Part shown: in pieces, positions 32,524 through 43,163 of the stretch
Layout: each line of letters begins with the position of its first letter
Numbering within the stretch: the first letter of the stretch is position 1
Assembly: GCA_001970955.1 (NCBI GenBank)
Contig: MPUH01000130.1
Span: forward strand, 1 to 64,000
Direction: 5' to 3'
DNA from: Stentor coeruleus
Taxonomy: Eukaryota > Ciliophora > Heterotrichea > Heterotrichida > Stentoridae
DNA: 64,000 nucleotides
Notes under the pieces: generated by a model
Seen by the model: only the letters and a program-made list of their open reading frames with translations
The model's database searches: none
Told to the model about the DNA's origin: nothing
Translations under genes and position numbers: made by a program

Positions 32524-33396
32524 TTAGTATATTAAAGAGTTACTGTTTTGGCTTTCAGAAGGGATACTTGAGTTGTTGATATTTTCTTTAAGTAAACTTT
32601 CTTTAATCCCTCTTATAACAGTTTCGTTATACCCATAAGCTATAGAGTTCATAAACCCATATACTCCATATATAAAATATGCAATTGCCAGAAACCATAT
32701 ATCAACTTTGAAGCCTATAAAAGATAATATTCTCACACAGGTTATTGGTAAGAAGGATATGGCCATAATTGCAGGGTATGCGAAAATACGACGAATAAAC
32801 TTGTCTTTAGTATTTTCATAGTCTAAAATATCGTCTTTTCTTAAATTTCTTGCTGTGCGGATATATAATAAGAAAATAACTATGATAATAATCCATGTGG
32901 GTATATAGAAAACAAGAAGCTTCCAAATTACTCCTGTTTTGTCTTCTTTTATTGTGCACCAGCCCATACAAAACCCATAGCTTGATGTTATGAAAGGTAG
33001 TCCTGTTATGGCTGCAGGAAGGATCATGGCACATGAAAACCATCGATTATGGTAGAACTCGATGTTATGATGTTTTTCTATAAGCATTTGTTTTAAAGAC
33101 CAGGCTATAGATAATACCCATATAACTCCACTTAAGCTTGAATAAGCGAAAATATATCCCAAATATATGCAAACTAAGTTTCTAATACTTTGCATATACA
33201 CAGGGACTATTAAAGCTAATGATTTAAGGCTGTCACAAATTGCTATATAAAAAACCAGTCTAAATATATATAAACGCAGCTGTGTGATGTATAGATACAG
33301 GAATATAATTAGTATATTACCAATTAAGCTCAATACAGCTGAACTTGCTGATACTATGTATAGGATTTTGGTGTCCTCTTCAGACAGAGATTGCAT
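32524..33396 (-). CDS. Seven-transmembrane receptor of the cAMP-receptor/GCR1 type
   Basis: A 290-residue protein with seven hydrophobic segments. Span 1 is SASSAVLSLIGNILIIFLYL, which contains a GN pair as in GPCRs. Span 2 contains RLVFYIAICDSLKSL, like the slime-mould cAR family's 'FRLVFYLSLSDLL'. Span 3 contains SSLSGVIWVLSIAWSL. The second extracellular loop has the cAR-type GWCTI. After span 5 comes a Lys/Arg-rich third intracellular loop (RTARNLRKDDILD). The last span ends YGFMNSIAYGYNE with a Ser/Asn-rich tail. The ligand is unknown. Its stop lies 24 bases from the start of the RagC/D gene on the same strand. Confidence 0.85.
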   Translation of the reverse strand: MQSLSEEDTKILYIVSASSAVLSLIGNILIIFLYLYITQLRLYIFRLVFYIAICDSLKSLALIVPVYMQSIRNLVCIYLGYIFAYSSLSGVIWVLSIAWSLKQMLIEKHHNIEFYHNRWFSCAMILPAAITGLPFITSSYGFCMGWCTIKEDKTGVIWKLLVFYIPTWIIIIVIFLLYIRTARNLRKDDILDYENTKDKFIRRIFAYPAIMAISFLPITCVRILSFIGFKVDIWFLAIAYFIYGVYGFMNSIAYGYNETVIRGIKESLLKENINNSSIPSESQNSNSLIY

Positions 33397-34211
33397 TTAT
33401 CTTTGACTTTATTACTTGTTTAAGATTGTTAAAATTTATTTACAAATCATATGGGTTTAATATAATATAAATTACTTATAAAGATTGTAGTTTAGTTTAA
33501 TATGGGCTAAGAAAAGTTAATAGTTATTGTATATGAAATAATAATGTTGTTAGAAATAGTAGTTTCCAATGTATTGATAGAGTTTATATTTATTTAATTC
33601 TTTATAGGTGATAGTTGGGTATATAGGAATATCTAGTAAGCTGCAAAATGTATAATGATATTTAATTATTACTTAATAATCCTAAGTGCATTTTCTGGTT
33701 GATAATTACTCTATGAGTTGTCGATTTAGGTCACTAATCCTAATTTTTTTATTAACATAAATTTGATAGCGCATCATTTTACATACTTCATGGTCTGAAA
33801 ATAAAAACTTATCCTCAATACCATTTCATATAAAAAGCATCATCATTTAAAATCATGTATCTTTTAAAAAACTTATAAATCCATAAAAAAAATACTAAAA
33901 ACTCCTAAAAAAAAAACTTAAACCTCATTTCCTTAATTTCCCACAACATCATAATAACTAAATCCTCCTTATCAAAAATCCATTATCTTCATATAAATAC
34001 TTTATACAGACAACACAAACACCTCAATATTTTTATTCAAACATTAAATTAGCCTATATCATAAAACATTATACCTTCTAAGCAAAACAAAAATCACTTT
34101 ATTTACCCTTCCAATAAAACCTTCAAAAAAAAAAATACCATTAAATTTTTCTTTTTAATCTTCATCATCTAATAAACTCATAATCATTTTAATTATAATA
34201 ATTACATAAAA
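33397..34211. other. Intergenic, no gene seen
   Basis: AT-rich. From about 33840 to 34200 the plus strand is C/A-rich (3' flank of the reverse gene ending at 34212). No coding signal. Confidence 0.5.
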
Positions 34212-35933
34212 CTAATTATTTTGCAGTATCTGTTTTGCTATAAACAACTGTGGAACACATGTATGACCTATAACATTACAAGGATTACCACATATAACAC
34301 ATCCACAAGGTAAAATCAGAGGCATGCGACAACTTTTAAAGCACATTTCACATGTAAACTGATATCTCGAAATAAACTTTCCTCTTAACTGTTCAACCTT
34401 TTCTCCACATCCAATACAAGTAGCAAACTCATTATCAAAAGTTTGTAAAATACATTTTTGGCACAATTTACAATCACCATGTAAGCTTATTGTTTTACGT
34501 GTTCTTTTACAATTAGTGCATTTTTTTAGTTTTGGAATTTTATCTTTTTTATTTTTGCCGTTTGAGACAAAAATTATGTTTTGGTTTTTGTTTTGTGGAT
34601 TAAAACAAGGATTTCCTGTTTTTATCGTATAATTTTTACCTTTTGTTTCTCTCATTATTGGTAAAGGACTTGGGCTTGGGTTTATATTTATTGAAATTGG
34701 GTTAGTTGGAGAAATAGATGATTGGGATAGTGGAACTGACATATTTTTATCAGTAGACTTTAAAATTACTGGTGATAGAAAACGTTTTTTTTCTAATTTT
34801 TCAAAGCTTTTACTATTTGTGGGTACTTTTTTATCAGTAATTTGTGGTAGATTTTTTATTCTACTTAATGAAGATTGACGCTTTTTACTTAGAAAGTTTT
34901 TAGCTTCTTGAAAGTTCCTTAAGCACTTTTCTAAGTCTGAGTTATTTGGCTGAAGTTTTTCTATGACTTTTTCGAGTTTGTTTGCAAGATTGAGTTCGTC
35001 TCTAGTGAAATGACATAAATCTTTTATAACATAACTGAGAGATGTTAGAATTTCATTTGGTAAATTAGGTTTTATTATATTTTTTATAGGGTAAAATGAT
35101 TCTGGACACCCTTGATGAGTATAAAGTTTTTTTATATTTCCTTGATCATCATAACCGTCTATGTAGTTTTCATTGTTTGAATAAAGAAGAAATACTGAAT
35201 CTTTATGTGTTAAGAGTTTTATTATTGGAATTGGGAGCATTTCTGGTTTTGAAGGGAGGATTGTGTATTTCGAATAATTGTTTTGGCATTTTAAACTCAA
35301 AATTGTTATGCCAATGGAAAGGTTGTCAGCAAGTTTTTGTACAGATCCAGGGTTGTTTAAGTCATATTCAATATATTTCGCTAAAAAGTTCAGTCTGAAA
35401 AAAATATCTTCCTTGCCATCAGGAAAAATTAACTCGAAAATGTCCTTGAAATTGTCTTTCAAAATGATTTTCCTTTCAGGAACAAGTTTGTTTAAAATAT
35501 CCTCAGAAGCACCAAATCTTACGACAGATTCTAAAAATCCTAGCATTATCGCTGCTTCTTTTGTGCAAAAATACTTATTAGAAACAAAAAAATCAATAAA
35601 ATCTTGATGTTGAGGAAGTTTAGTATCCTTAAAACACACTCGTGAACTAAAAACATGATCTTTTTTGTAAAGATCAACTAAATATGTATAATCAAAATCA
35701 GTATTTAAAGTTTTAGTCTCTGTATTGAATGAAAACCCTTTTCCGATGTAAAAATATAAAACAAAGTCTTTTATTGGCAGACCTTGATGATTGCATAATA
35801 GGGATAAAGGGATTAAAGATTCAGATTTAGATGATTTTAATAAAATTTGACCTTCAGTGGTTATTCCTATAAGTTTAGATTGAGAGATCTGTGTTATAGC
35901 TTCTATTGTAACTTGGCTATAAGAGCTGTGCAT
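34212..35933 (-). CDS. Large protein with C-terminal zinc-binding cluster, weakly otubain-like
   Basis: A 573-residue protein. The N-terminal ~330 residues are a mixed fold. CTKEAAIMLGFLESVVRF and a later THKDSVFLLYSN suggest the same otubain-like layout as the gene at 20634-21791, with which it shares a stretch like LADNLSIGITILS (compare LSQKFNIYIAIYS). A Ser/Pro/Lys-rich linker (about 380-470) follows. The last ~100 residues hold paired zinc modules: CTNCKRT...CKLCQKC, CIGCGE, CEMCFKSC and a final CGCVICG...C. It may be a RING/IBR-like ubiquitin factor. The catalytic Cys motif of true otubains is not visible. The family claim is inference; the zinc cluster is clear. It ends with TAG. Confidence 0.72.
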   Translation of the reverse strand: MHSSYSQVTIEAITQISQSKLIGITTEGQILLKSSKSESLIPLSLLCNHQGLPIKDFVLYFYIGKGFSFNTETKTLNTDFDYTYLVDLYKKDHVFSSRVCFKDTKLPQHQDFIDFFVSNKYFCTKEAAIMLGFLESVVRFGASEDILNKLVPERKIILKDNFKDIFELIFPDGKEDIFFRLNFLAKYIEYDLNNPGSVQKLADNLSIGITILSLKCQNNYSKYTILPSKPEMLPIPIIKLLTHKDSVFLLYSNNENYIDGYDDQGNIKKLYTHQGCPESFYPIKNIIKPNLPNEILTSLSYVIKDLCHFTRDELNLANKLEKVIEKLQPNNSDLEKCLRNFQEAKNFLSKKRQSSLSRIKNLPQITDKKVPTNSKSFEKLEKKRFLSPVILKSTDKNMSVPLSQSSISPTNPISININPSPSPLPIMRETKGKNYTIKTGNPCFNPQNKNQNIIFVSNGKNKKDKIPKLKKCTNCKRTRKTISLHGDCKLCQKCILQTFDNEFATCIGCGEKVEQLRGKFISRYQFTCEMCFKSCRMPLILPCGCVICGNPCNVIGHTCVPQLFIAKQILQNN

Positions 35934-37219
35934 CTTTTATCTAGTATTGTCTTATAAGCATAAAATAAAGGTTAAATAATTATAAAGTTTATTTTATAGA
36001 AAGACTATAGATATTAAATTTTGTGGGTTAATGACTTGTGATAGTATTATTGAATTTTTTATGAAATTAGATTGTTAAGCTTAATTATGAATAAAAGATG
36101 CTAAATAGTTCTTAAAGATGAGAATTAGATGAAAAAATTGCATTTAATGTTGTGGAAATATTAAATTATAAGCTATAATTTATTGTGATTCAAAGACTAT
36201 TTTTAGTTATGTAATTATTTAAAATGCTTTAAAATAATCCTAGACAAGTGCTATAAGGCAGTTGTAAATAGAATTATTAAGCTATGCTAAATTTTACTAT
36301 AATGATAAGTTTTTAAAATTCAAAAGAGTTGAAAATAGGTAAATTTTAACTGAATTAAAAAAAAAATTTAAGAAAATATTATAAGCGTTTGTTTTTAGAT
36401 AAATATAATTTTAATACTCGTTTAATTTGATTTATAATATGATAAAGTAATTCATAATTTATATAGTTTAAGTTACTGTTTAGCTATATTGATTTTTTTT
36501 AAGAAATTGGCTATGAATGATTTGTTATTTATGAAAAATCGCTAATAGAATTAGTGATTAGATTAAATTACAAATATTTTAAAGTTTAAATAGTATAGTT
36601 ATATAAAGAAAAATATTAATTATTGGATATTTAATAGATATTAGCTTTAAAACACTTTTTAGTATGATACACAAAATTAAACTCCATTTTGTTTGTGGAG
36701 CAAGTTTAACCATGAGCACTTTGTCCTATAGAAAATTCCTAAAACCAAAATCATGCGAAATTAATAGATTAAAAAGTCATTCAATTTACACCGTATCCAA
36801 TTTCATTCATCATCCCAAGGTTAAATTTTATATTATATCAATCAATAAAGCTAATGAAATAATAAAATCCTAATTTCAATAAAAACCTAATCTAAAATCC
36901 TAGCATATTTTTCAATAATAAATCCTATCAATAATTCAAAATAATCCTAAAAGTTTTCACCATCATAAAATCCAAATTATACCACCCACCCTTTTAAATC
37001 AATTAAAATCCAAAACACACTCTATAAACTAACGTCTAAAAAAACTTTATTTATATATAAATATTACCTCTCAATACCTACCACAACTTCATAAGACCCA
37101 AATATTTTATCTTCCAATCATATCCTACATTTTCAAATCCAATCACAATCATAATCCCCTTCATAAAAATCCACCTATCCCAAGCATTTCACTATCAACC
37201 CAATCCTCATAAATAATAA
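35934..37219. other. Long intergenic region, no gene seen
   Basis: About 1.3 kb of AT-rich DNA. The first half is G/T-richer on the plus strand (5' flank of the reverse gene) and the last ~340 bases are clearly C/A-rich (3' flank of the next reverse gene). A 69-codon forward frame at 36664-36873 has no protein-like features. Confidence 0.5.
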
Positions 37220-38296
37220 CTAATTCAAATTATTTAAAAAGCTTGCACATCCATGACTATTCTTAAATCCAATCTCCGAAATCGAACTCACAATACTATT
37301 CGGTTCTTCAATAAACTTCCTCGCTTCCTCACTAAAAATCTCTTCATTTTTCCCATTATCCCCTTCCCTCATAACAGCCCTTAAACGTAGATTTCCCTTC
37401 TCCACATCTGCTTTTTTTGTCATAATCCCAACTTTTTCCAACCTTTTCTCAATATACCCGACCATTTCTTGTCCTTCAGCTAAAGTTAGCAATTCTTCAT
37501 AATTATAACTTATATCCACACCAACAACTTCAACCAAATAACTCACACATTCAATATAACTATAATTAGGTGTTGTTTTAAATGCTGAAACACATATCAT
37601 AATCGATGTTTCTTTTTGGCTATTCAATTTTTTGAAATCAACTCCACATACTTCATAAAGCATTTTTACTAAAGCAAAACATCCTGATCTACAAGCTATA
37701 AGCCCAGCATCTTCACCAAAATATTCATCTGTTGCAAAAATGTCAAATTCTCTTGGAATATGATTTTTGTCTTTGAAGTAGTTATAAATATAAGAGACTA
37801 TATGAAACATTCCAGCTCGACATGCAGAATGAATTGCTAAATCGAATTCATGCCTTGTTGTGATTGTATCTTTTAGGTCGATTGTAAAACTTTTAGTTAA
37901 AGAAGGAAATGAATTATGGTTTTTTAAGTAAAGAGGTAGATAGAAATCTAGAAGGTCTTTATGGCCTTTGAAACAAATGACGTTTATTGCCCTGAGGTTG
38001 CTTTTTTCTAAGAGATCATCCATAGCTTTAAGTGATGCTCCACGATGATAAAGGAAACGAAATATGGATGATTTACCAAGAAAAAGACTGTATGCTAAGG
38101 AGTTTAAGTGGATATTGTTGATAACAGTGATTTCTTCATCAAGAAAATTTTTGCCTTGAGTGAGAGGGGCTCTTTTTTTATGCATCGATATCAACATACC
38201 GAGTCTATTTACTGAGCCTAAATCAATAGCTTCTTTTAATTTTGCTAATAACATTTCAATGTTACCTTTCGCATTAGTACTTTCACAGCATCCCAT
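37220..38296 (-). CDS. MGCC-start ankyrin-like protein
   Basis: A 358-residue protein starting MGCCESTNAKGN: Gly2, Cys3 and Cys4 form a strong dual-acylation signal. Residues of about 20-280 are alpha-helical repeats with ankyrin character (AINVICFKGHKDLLDFYL, DLAIHSACRAGMFHIVSYIY, AGLIACRSGCFALVKMLY), though several repeats are degenerate and longer than 33 residues. The C-terminal 70 residues are Lys/Glu-rich and probably disordered. A membrane-tethered scaffold is the likely role. The 5' flank is shared with the divergent CK1 gene (162 bases). It ends with TAG. Confidence 0.75.
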   Translation of the reverse strand: MGCCESTNAKGNIEMLLAKLKEAIDLGSVNRLGMLISMHKKRAPLTQGKNFLDEEITVINNIHLNSLAYSLFLGKSSIFRFLYHRGASLKAMDDLLEKSNLRAINVICFKGHKDLLDFYLPLYLKNHNSFPSLTKSFTIDLKDTITTRHEFDLAIHSACRAGMFHIVSYIYNYFKDKNHIPREFDIFATDEYFGEDAGLIACRSGCFALVKMLYEVCGVDFKKLNSQKETSIMICVSAFKTTPNYSYIECVSYLVEVVGVDISYNYEELLTLAEGQEMVGYIEKRLEKVGIMTKKADVEKGNLRLRAVMREGDNGKNEEIFSEEARKFIEEPNSIVSSISEIGFKNSHGCASFLNNLN

Positions 38297-38458
38297 TTTA
38301 ATATTTAATCACCATTATAAACTAAATATCTTTAACTTATTAAACATAATAATTTATGTGTTATTTATAGTCAATACTTTTATAAAATTCTAAACTTTTT
38401 AAAACCTAATATTATGTTCAATTCAAACTATTAGGCTAATTTTCATATATTTTTTAAG

Positions 38459-39487
38459 ATGGACCTAAAGGTTGGAGGAAAATACAGACTTGGCAGGAAA
38501 ATAGGTCATGGGTCATTTGGAGACATATACCTAGCAGTAAACATCCAAAACAATGAAGAAGTTGCAGTAAAGCTTGAAAAGGTTCGTTCAAGTCATCCTC
38601 AGCTACTTTATGAATCTCGTGTTATTAGAACCCTTCAAGGCGGTGTTGGAATCCCCAACATCTATTGGTATGGTGTAGAAGGTGACTACAACGTTATGGT
38701 TATGGAACTTTTTGGCCCTTCGCTTGAAGACCTTTTACAGTTTTGTAAGCCGAGCCTGTCACTCAAAACAGTCCTAATGCTCGCAGACCAAATGATCGCG
38801 AGGGTCGAGTACGTGCATTCAAAAAATTTCCTACACCGAGATATCAAACCTGACAACTTCATAATCGGCTTATCGCAAAAAGCTCATCAAGTATATATAA
38901 TCGATTTTGGGCTTTCTAAAAAATACCGTGACTCTAAAACAAACCAGCACATTCCTTACCGCGAAGGAAAAAGTTTAACAGGTACAGCAAGATATGCATC
39001 AATCTTTACTCATTTAGGTATTGAACAATCACGTCGTGATGATTTAGAAGGTTTAGGCTACGTTATAATCTATTTACTTAAAGGTTCACTTCCTTGGCAA
39101 GGTCTTAAAGGTGATACTAAAAAAGAAAAGTATCAAAACATAACTGATAAAAAAACAAGTACACCAGTTGAAGTCTTATGTGCTGATTTACCTATAGAAT
39201 TCGCTAATTTCATAAACTATTGTAAAGCTCTTAGGTTTGAAGATAGACCTGATTATGCTTTACTTAGGAGGAATTTTAAAGATTTATTTGGAAGACTTGG
39301 TATGGCTTTGGATTATATGTATGATTGGTGTCTATTAAAGCAAAACGAACAAGAGAAGAAAAAAGCTGATGCGGTACAAGAAAGAACAATTGAGGAATAT
39401 AAACAGCCACGGCCTAGACCGACACAGAAGCAAGGGGCGAATCCAGGACCTAAAATTGTCACTATTCCTAGTAGAGCTTTAAAGTAA
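38459..39487 (+). CDS. Casein kinase 1 family Ser/Thr kinase
   Basis: A 342-residue protein. The kinase domain spans about 8-280: [13 protein letters not shown] (glycine loop), AVKLEK (catalytic Lys), [12 protein letters not shown] (catalytic loop), [11 protein letters not shown] (DFG), and CK1-specific [23 protein letters not shown], in which the usual Asn before THLG is Phe. The end of the domain reads YDWCLL. The tail is short, about 45 residues and rich in Pro, Lys and Gln. Length and motifs place it near CK1 delta/alpha. CK1 acts on many primed or acidic substrates; ciliates carry expanded CK1 families. The frame is complete, with all catalytic residues present. VPS35 follows after 86 bases on the same strand. 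Confidence 0.94.
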   Translation: MDLKVGGKYRLGRKIGHGSFGDIYLAVNIQNNEEVAVKLEKVRSSHPQLLYESRVIRTLQGGVGIPNIYWYGVEGDYNVMVMELFGPSLEDLLQFCKPSLSLKTVLMLADQMIARVEYVHSKNFLHRDIKPDNFIIGLSQKAHQVYIIDFGLSKKYRDSKTNQHIPYREGKSLTGTARYASIFTHLGIEQSRRDDLEGLGYVIIYLLKGSLPWQGLKGDTKKEKYQNITDKKTSTPVEVLCADLPIEFANFINYCKALRFEDRPDYALLRRNFKDLFGRLGMALDYMYDWCLLKQNEQEKKKADAVQERTIEEYKQPRPRPTQKQGANPGPKIVTIPSRALK

Positions 39488-39573
39488 TATAAAATAGCGT
39501 TTTGTTAGAAGTATTAGAGATTAGAAGAATTTTTATTAGAACTCATTATTTGGCTAGTTGGATTATAATAAAA

Positions 39574-41838
39574 ATGGATGATGACCAGGAGAAACTATTG
39601 AATCAAGCATCAGCTGTGGTGAAAACTGCAGGGATTCAGATGCAGAAATCATTTGATTCGAATAACACAGCAGATGTTATCAAATATGCTGTGGATATGA
39701 TAAGTGAGTTAAAATCATCTTCGTTGTCACCAAAAACTTATTATGAATTGTATATGCAGGTTTTTGATCAACTTAGTAGATTAGAGTCTTATTTTATGCA
39801 AGAATACAGGAGAAATGGGAAGATTGCTGAGCTTTTTGAAAGGGTACAACATGTACCTGCCATATTACCCAGATTATATTTGCTGATTACAGTAGGGTCG
39901 GTTTATATAAACACTAACGAAATATCAGCAAAAGATATGCTTAGAGACTTGATTGAAATGACTAAAGGAGTTCAGCATCCAATCCGTGGGCTTTTTTTAA
40001 GGTATTATTTGAACAAAATGTCAAAAGATAAACTTCCAGATTCATTAAGCGAGTCTGATAAAGGTGAAGTGAATGACTCGATTGACTTTTTACTTAACAA
40101 CTTTTCAGAAATGTGCAGACTTTGGGTACGTATGCAACATACTGGTGGAATTAAAGATAAAACTAAACGTGAAAAAGAAAGAAATGATTTAAAAGTGACA
40201 GTCGGTGAGAATATTGTTAGACTAAGCAACCTTGAAGGTGTATCACTTGAACTTTATTCTTCAATTGTCCTTCCTAGAAGTCTTGAAGTTATTCTTAATA
40301 GTAAAGATGCTATAGCTCAACAATATCTTATGGACTGTATGATTCAAGCTTTCCCTGACCGATATCATCTTCATAATTTAAATTCTCTTCTTGAAACAAC
40401 AACACAACTTCAGCCAAGTGTAGAAATCAAAGGGATATTCATAAATCTTCTTAACAGAATCTCAGATTTCGCTGAAGGTGTTGATTTAGAAATCGTCCAA
40501 AACGTCGATATTTTCTCTTTAATCAAAACCCATGTCGACAAACTTTTATCAGAAACCAGCGCAACAGGGGAAATAAGCAAATTCATCCAGCTTTTCGTCG
40601 CTTTTATCAGACTTTCTTTAAAATGTTATCCTGACAACAATGAAAACGTTAATAGTATTTTGAATTCTGCAGTTGAACTTATTGAAAAAGAAGACTCAGG
40701 AAAACATCTTGATACTGAATCTTTAAACAATATAGCAAAATTGTTATCTCATCCTTTAGACTCTTTAGGTTTAGCTGTTCTTGATATGAAAGGTTTTCCT
40801 AAACTCATGTCTTATCTTCAATTTACATCAAGGAAAAAAGTAGCTTTACGTATAGTTAAATCAGTTGTCTCATTGAAAATATATTTAACTTCTATAGAAG
40901 TAGTCAAAACAATGCTTGAATATATAAATAGTTTACTTTTTGATATAGCAGATACTGTAGAAAGTGATGCTTATGAATTTGAAGAAGAACAAGAATTTAT
41001 TGCAAGACTTGTTCATATGGTTGTATCTGAAAATCCAAATGAATTATTTGCTATGCTTGGGATATTTAAAGATAAATTCTTTATGGGTGGGGTTTCAAGA
41101 CAAATATACACATTCCCAGCATTGATTTTTGCTTATATAAAATTCTCATCACAATTAACAGAAAGTGCAGATGTTAAACTTAAAGATGTTACGAAAATCT
41201 TGTATGGACTTGTACAGAAAATATCGAAAATCAACCCTGAATTAGGGTATAAATTGTCTTTACAATGCGCACATTGTATTAATTCTTATGATACAGAAAA
41301 AGAATTAGAAGAAGAAGCTTATGAATATGCTGCTGATGCTTTGGTGATATTTCAAGATAGTCTTAATGATTTAGAAGTGAAATATAATGCAATTAAGATC
41401 ATTTCGGCGAATTTGGCTCATTTAACATGTTTTAGTAGCGAGAATATTATAACATTGAATCTTAATTGTGCTCAGTTTGCATCAAAAATGCTTAGGAAAA
41501 ATGAGGAAATTGAAGGGAACCTTATGGCTGCAAGGCTTTTCTGGAGTAAGGCTTTACAGGATGAAGAAAAAGTTATGGAATATTTAAAAAGAGCTTTTAA
41601 ACAAGCGAAAAATGAGGGAGAAAGCAATAAAAACTCGTTAGGAGTTTTACAAGTGATTAATGAGTTTTTGTATTTGGGGATGAATGAAGTTAGTGAAATT
41701 GAAGCTGAGACGGTAAATGGACTTGTTGATGTTGCGAAAAAAATTGTCAATGATGAAACTAGAGACTATTGGAGAGCTACAACTAATTATATAAGAAACA
41801 AACAGAAGGAAGGAAAATTAGAAGGGATTACTTATTAA
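39574..41838 (+). CDS. VPS35: VPS35, retromer core subunit
   Basis: A 754-residue protein from ATG at 39574; the open frame reaches a TTG 24 codons upstream, but MDDDQEKLLNQAS is the natural start. The N-terminal region carries the VPS26-binding block with ILPRLYLLITVGSVYI, followed by GVQHPIRGLFLRYYL, both hallmarks of VPS35. The rest is an alpha-solenoid, slightly shorter than the usual ~790 residues. Retromer retrieves receptors from endosomes. No VPS26 or VPS29 is in this window. The stop is only 27 bases from the stop of the convergent gene. Confidence 0.94.
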   Translation: MDDDQEKLLNQASAVVKTAGIQMQKSFDSNNTADVIKYAVDMISELKSSSLSPKTYYELYMQVFDQLSRLESYFMQEYRRNGKIAELFERVQHVPAILPRLYLLITVGSVYINTNEISAKDMLRDLIEMTKGVQHPIRGLFLRYYLNKMSKDKLPDSLSESDKGEVNDSIDFLLNNFSEMCRLWVRMQHTGGIKDKTKREKERNDLKVTVGENIVRLSNLEGVSLELYSSIVLPRSLEVILNSKDAIAQQYLMDCMIQAFPDRYHLHNLNSLLETTTQLQPSVEIKGIFINLLNRISDFAEGVDLEIVQNVDIFSLIKTHVDKLLSETSATGEISKFIQLFVAFIRLSLKCYPDNNENVNSILNSAVELIEKEDSGKHLDTESLNNIAKLLSHPLDSLGLAVLDMKGFPKLMSYLQFTSRKKVALRIVKSVVSLKIYLTSIEVVKTMLEYINSLLFDIADTVESDAYEFEEEQEFIARLVHMVVSENPNELFAMLGIFKDKFFMGGVSRQIYTFPALIFAYIKFSSQLTESADVKLKDVTKILYGLVQKISKINPELGYKLSLQCAHCINSYDTEKELEEEAYEYAADALVIFQDSLNDLEVKYNAIKIISANLAHLTCFSSENIITLNLNCAQFASKMLRKNEEIEGNLMAARLFWSKALQDEEKVMEYLKRAFKQAKNEGESNKNSLGVLQVINEFLYLGMNEVSEIEAETVNGLVDVAKKIVNDETRDYWRATTNYIRNKQKEGKLEGITY

Positions 41839-41865
41839 GTTAGTTTTTTTTTAAGTTTTTTTATC

Positions 41866-42621
41866 TTAAGTTTTTTTGAATTTGTATTTTGACAGTTTAA
41901 GTTTCATGATTCCTGTTTCGAAATCTGCTTGATTGACTACAAACCTAAACTCTTTTGCTAATTCATGGTTAGTTTGTATATTTTTGAGTTTTTCCAAGAT
42001 AGAGTTGTTTAAAGAATGATGGTTTTTTAGTTCTTTTGCTGAATGATGGATGTTAGATTTTTTAGAGAACTTTTTTGGTTTTTTAGTAGTTGTGAAAATA
42101 CTTTTTGGTCTGTTGCTGAGTTTTGGCTCATATGATGTTAGAAACGTACTTTTAGTTTTTTTACTTGAGGGCTTTGGGGTTTGGACTTCTGGGAATATTG
42201 GCGAATTTGGTTTGGATATATCAGGCATACAGAAACTTTGTTTTGTTGAACCGAACTGCCTCTTACGATCGTGAAGAACTTTGAAAATCGATTTTTTTTG
42301 CATCATATTTTCAGTGATAAACATTTTGTCTTCAGGTGAATCATAATCTAATAATTTTTTTACAGCTTCAATCGACCCTTTGCGGAAATGTTTATATCCT
42401 CCAATTGGTTTTCTTTTCTTTTTAGTATCAATTTTTCTACTAGGTGAAAATGCACTCTGTAGTTGACACGATAATTTTTTTAAAGATATAGAATTGAACT
42501 TCCGATTATCTGAATGTTCTTCTAAACTTTTTTTCATTCTATCAAGATTACTGAGAACTTTTTTAAGTTTTCTATATTGCTTATTGTTACTTGGTGACCC
42601 ACAATAATTATCGCTGTTCAT
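41866..42621 (-). CDS. Basic Ser/Lys-rich protein, function unknown
   Basis: A 251-residue protein, strongly basic (Lys, Ser, Phe, Pro). The N-terminal segment RKLKKVLSNLDRMKKSLEEH is a short helix. The middle has many Lys-Lys-x patterns and Ser-Pro sites (FSPSRK, DSPEDK, PNSPIF), so it may be a kinase target. It ends LKLSKYKFKKT. No domain is recognised. Disorder with Lys-rich patches suggests a microtubule- or nucleic-acid-binding protein. It converges on VPS35 (27 bases apart). Its 5' flank of 161 bases is shared with the divergent Dpy-30-like gene. Confidence 0.68.
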   Translation of the reverse strand: MNSDNYCGSPSNNKQYRKLKKVLSNLDRMKKSLEEHSDNRKFNSISLKKLSCQLQSAFSPSRKIDTKKKRKPIGGYKHFRKGSIEAVKKLLDYDSPEDKMFITENMMQKKSIFKVLHDRKRQFGSTKQSFCMPDISKPNSPIFPEVQTPKPSSKKTKSTFLTSYEPKLSNRPKSIFTTTKKPKKFSKKSNIHHSAKELKNHHSLNNSILEKLKNIQTNHELAKEFRFVVNQADFETGIMKLKLSKYKFKKT

Positions 42622-42782
42622 TCAATAAAATTATTTTTTTCAATTATTTTATGGAATTAAATTTATACCAACTGGCTATAAAAATTTCCTATCCTACCAA
42701 AAAATATGAAGTACATAAACTATTTTATAAGCAAAAATATAATACTTATATCGAAAAAAATACCCTAAGAATTAATAAAAAA

Positions 42783-43118
42783 ATGGAATTCGGCTTAGGA
42801 AGTTCTAACATAACTGCAACAGATTATTTATCTAAAACAGTTTTACCTGCACTTGATTATTCATTAGCTAAGCTTATAGACCATATTATCAAAACTAAAG
42901 AAATTGATAAGTGGAAAGAAGCTAAAGATGAAGAGTATATAAAAATACGCAGAGATGCTCGACGAAAACAACGTCGAGATGCAGGTGAAAGTGTTAGTGG
43001 AAGTGAGGAATGGGAAGAAAGTGAAGGATCTGAAGAAAAAGTTGAAATCGCCCCGCCATTTGACCCTGTGGACTTTATCGCGGATAGTCTTATGGAATTT
43101 AGAGAAAAAAGTAGTTAA
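42783..43118 (+). CDS. Dpy-30-like protein whose two helices are split by a charged insert
   Basis: A 111-residue protein from ATG at 42783 (MEFGLGSSNITATDYL). The frame is open further upstream, but that part overlaps the divergent promoter and is not protein-like. The start TDYLSKTVLPALDYSLAKL matches Dpy-30 helix 1 (YL-x-x-TV-x-PAL-x-x-GL). The end FDPVDFIADSLMEFRE matches helix 2 (P-x-DPI-x-FLA-x-YL). In ordinary Dpy-30 motifs these are a few residues apart. Here about 55 residues, mostly Lys/Arg/Glu/Ser, separate them. Dpy-30/RIIa-type dimerisation modules dock amphipathic helices in COMPASS complexes and in ciliary radial spokes; in a ciliate the ciliary role is likelier. It ends with TAA. 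Confidence 0.72.
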   Translation: MEFGLGSSNITATDYLSKTVLPALDYSLAKLIDHIIKTKEIDKWKEAKDEEYIKIRRDARRKQRRDAGESVSGSEEWEESEGSEEKVEIAPPFDPVDFIADSLMEFREKSS

Positions 43119-43163
43119 TAAAACATAAGCTTTGATAAATAATAAGTCTTATAAGCTCTTCAT

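Noticed and set aside
36664-36873. 69-codon forward frame in a long spacer
   Set aside because: No motif, no partner exon and no support from composition.
42591-42782. 64-codon N-terminal extension of the Dpy-30-like gene
   Set aside because: It overlaps the divergent gene's start and promoter and reads as AT-rich noise; the ATG at 42783 directly precedes the recognisable helix.
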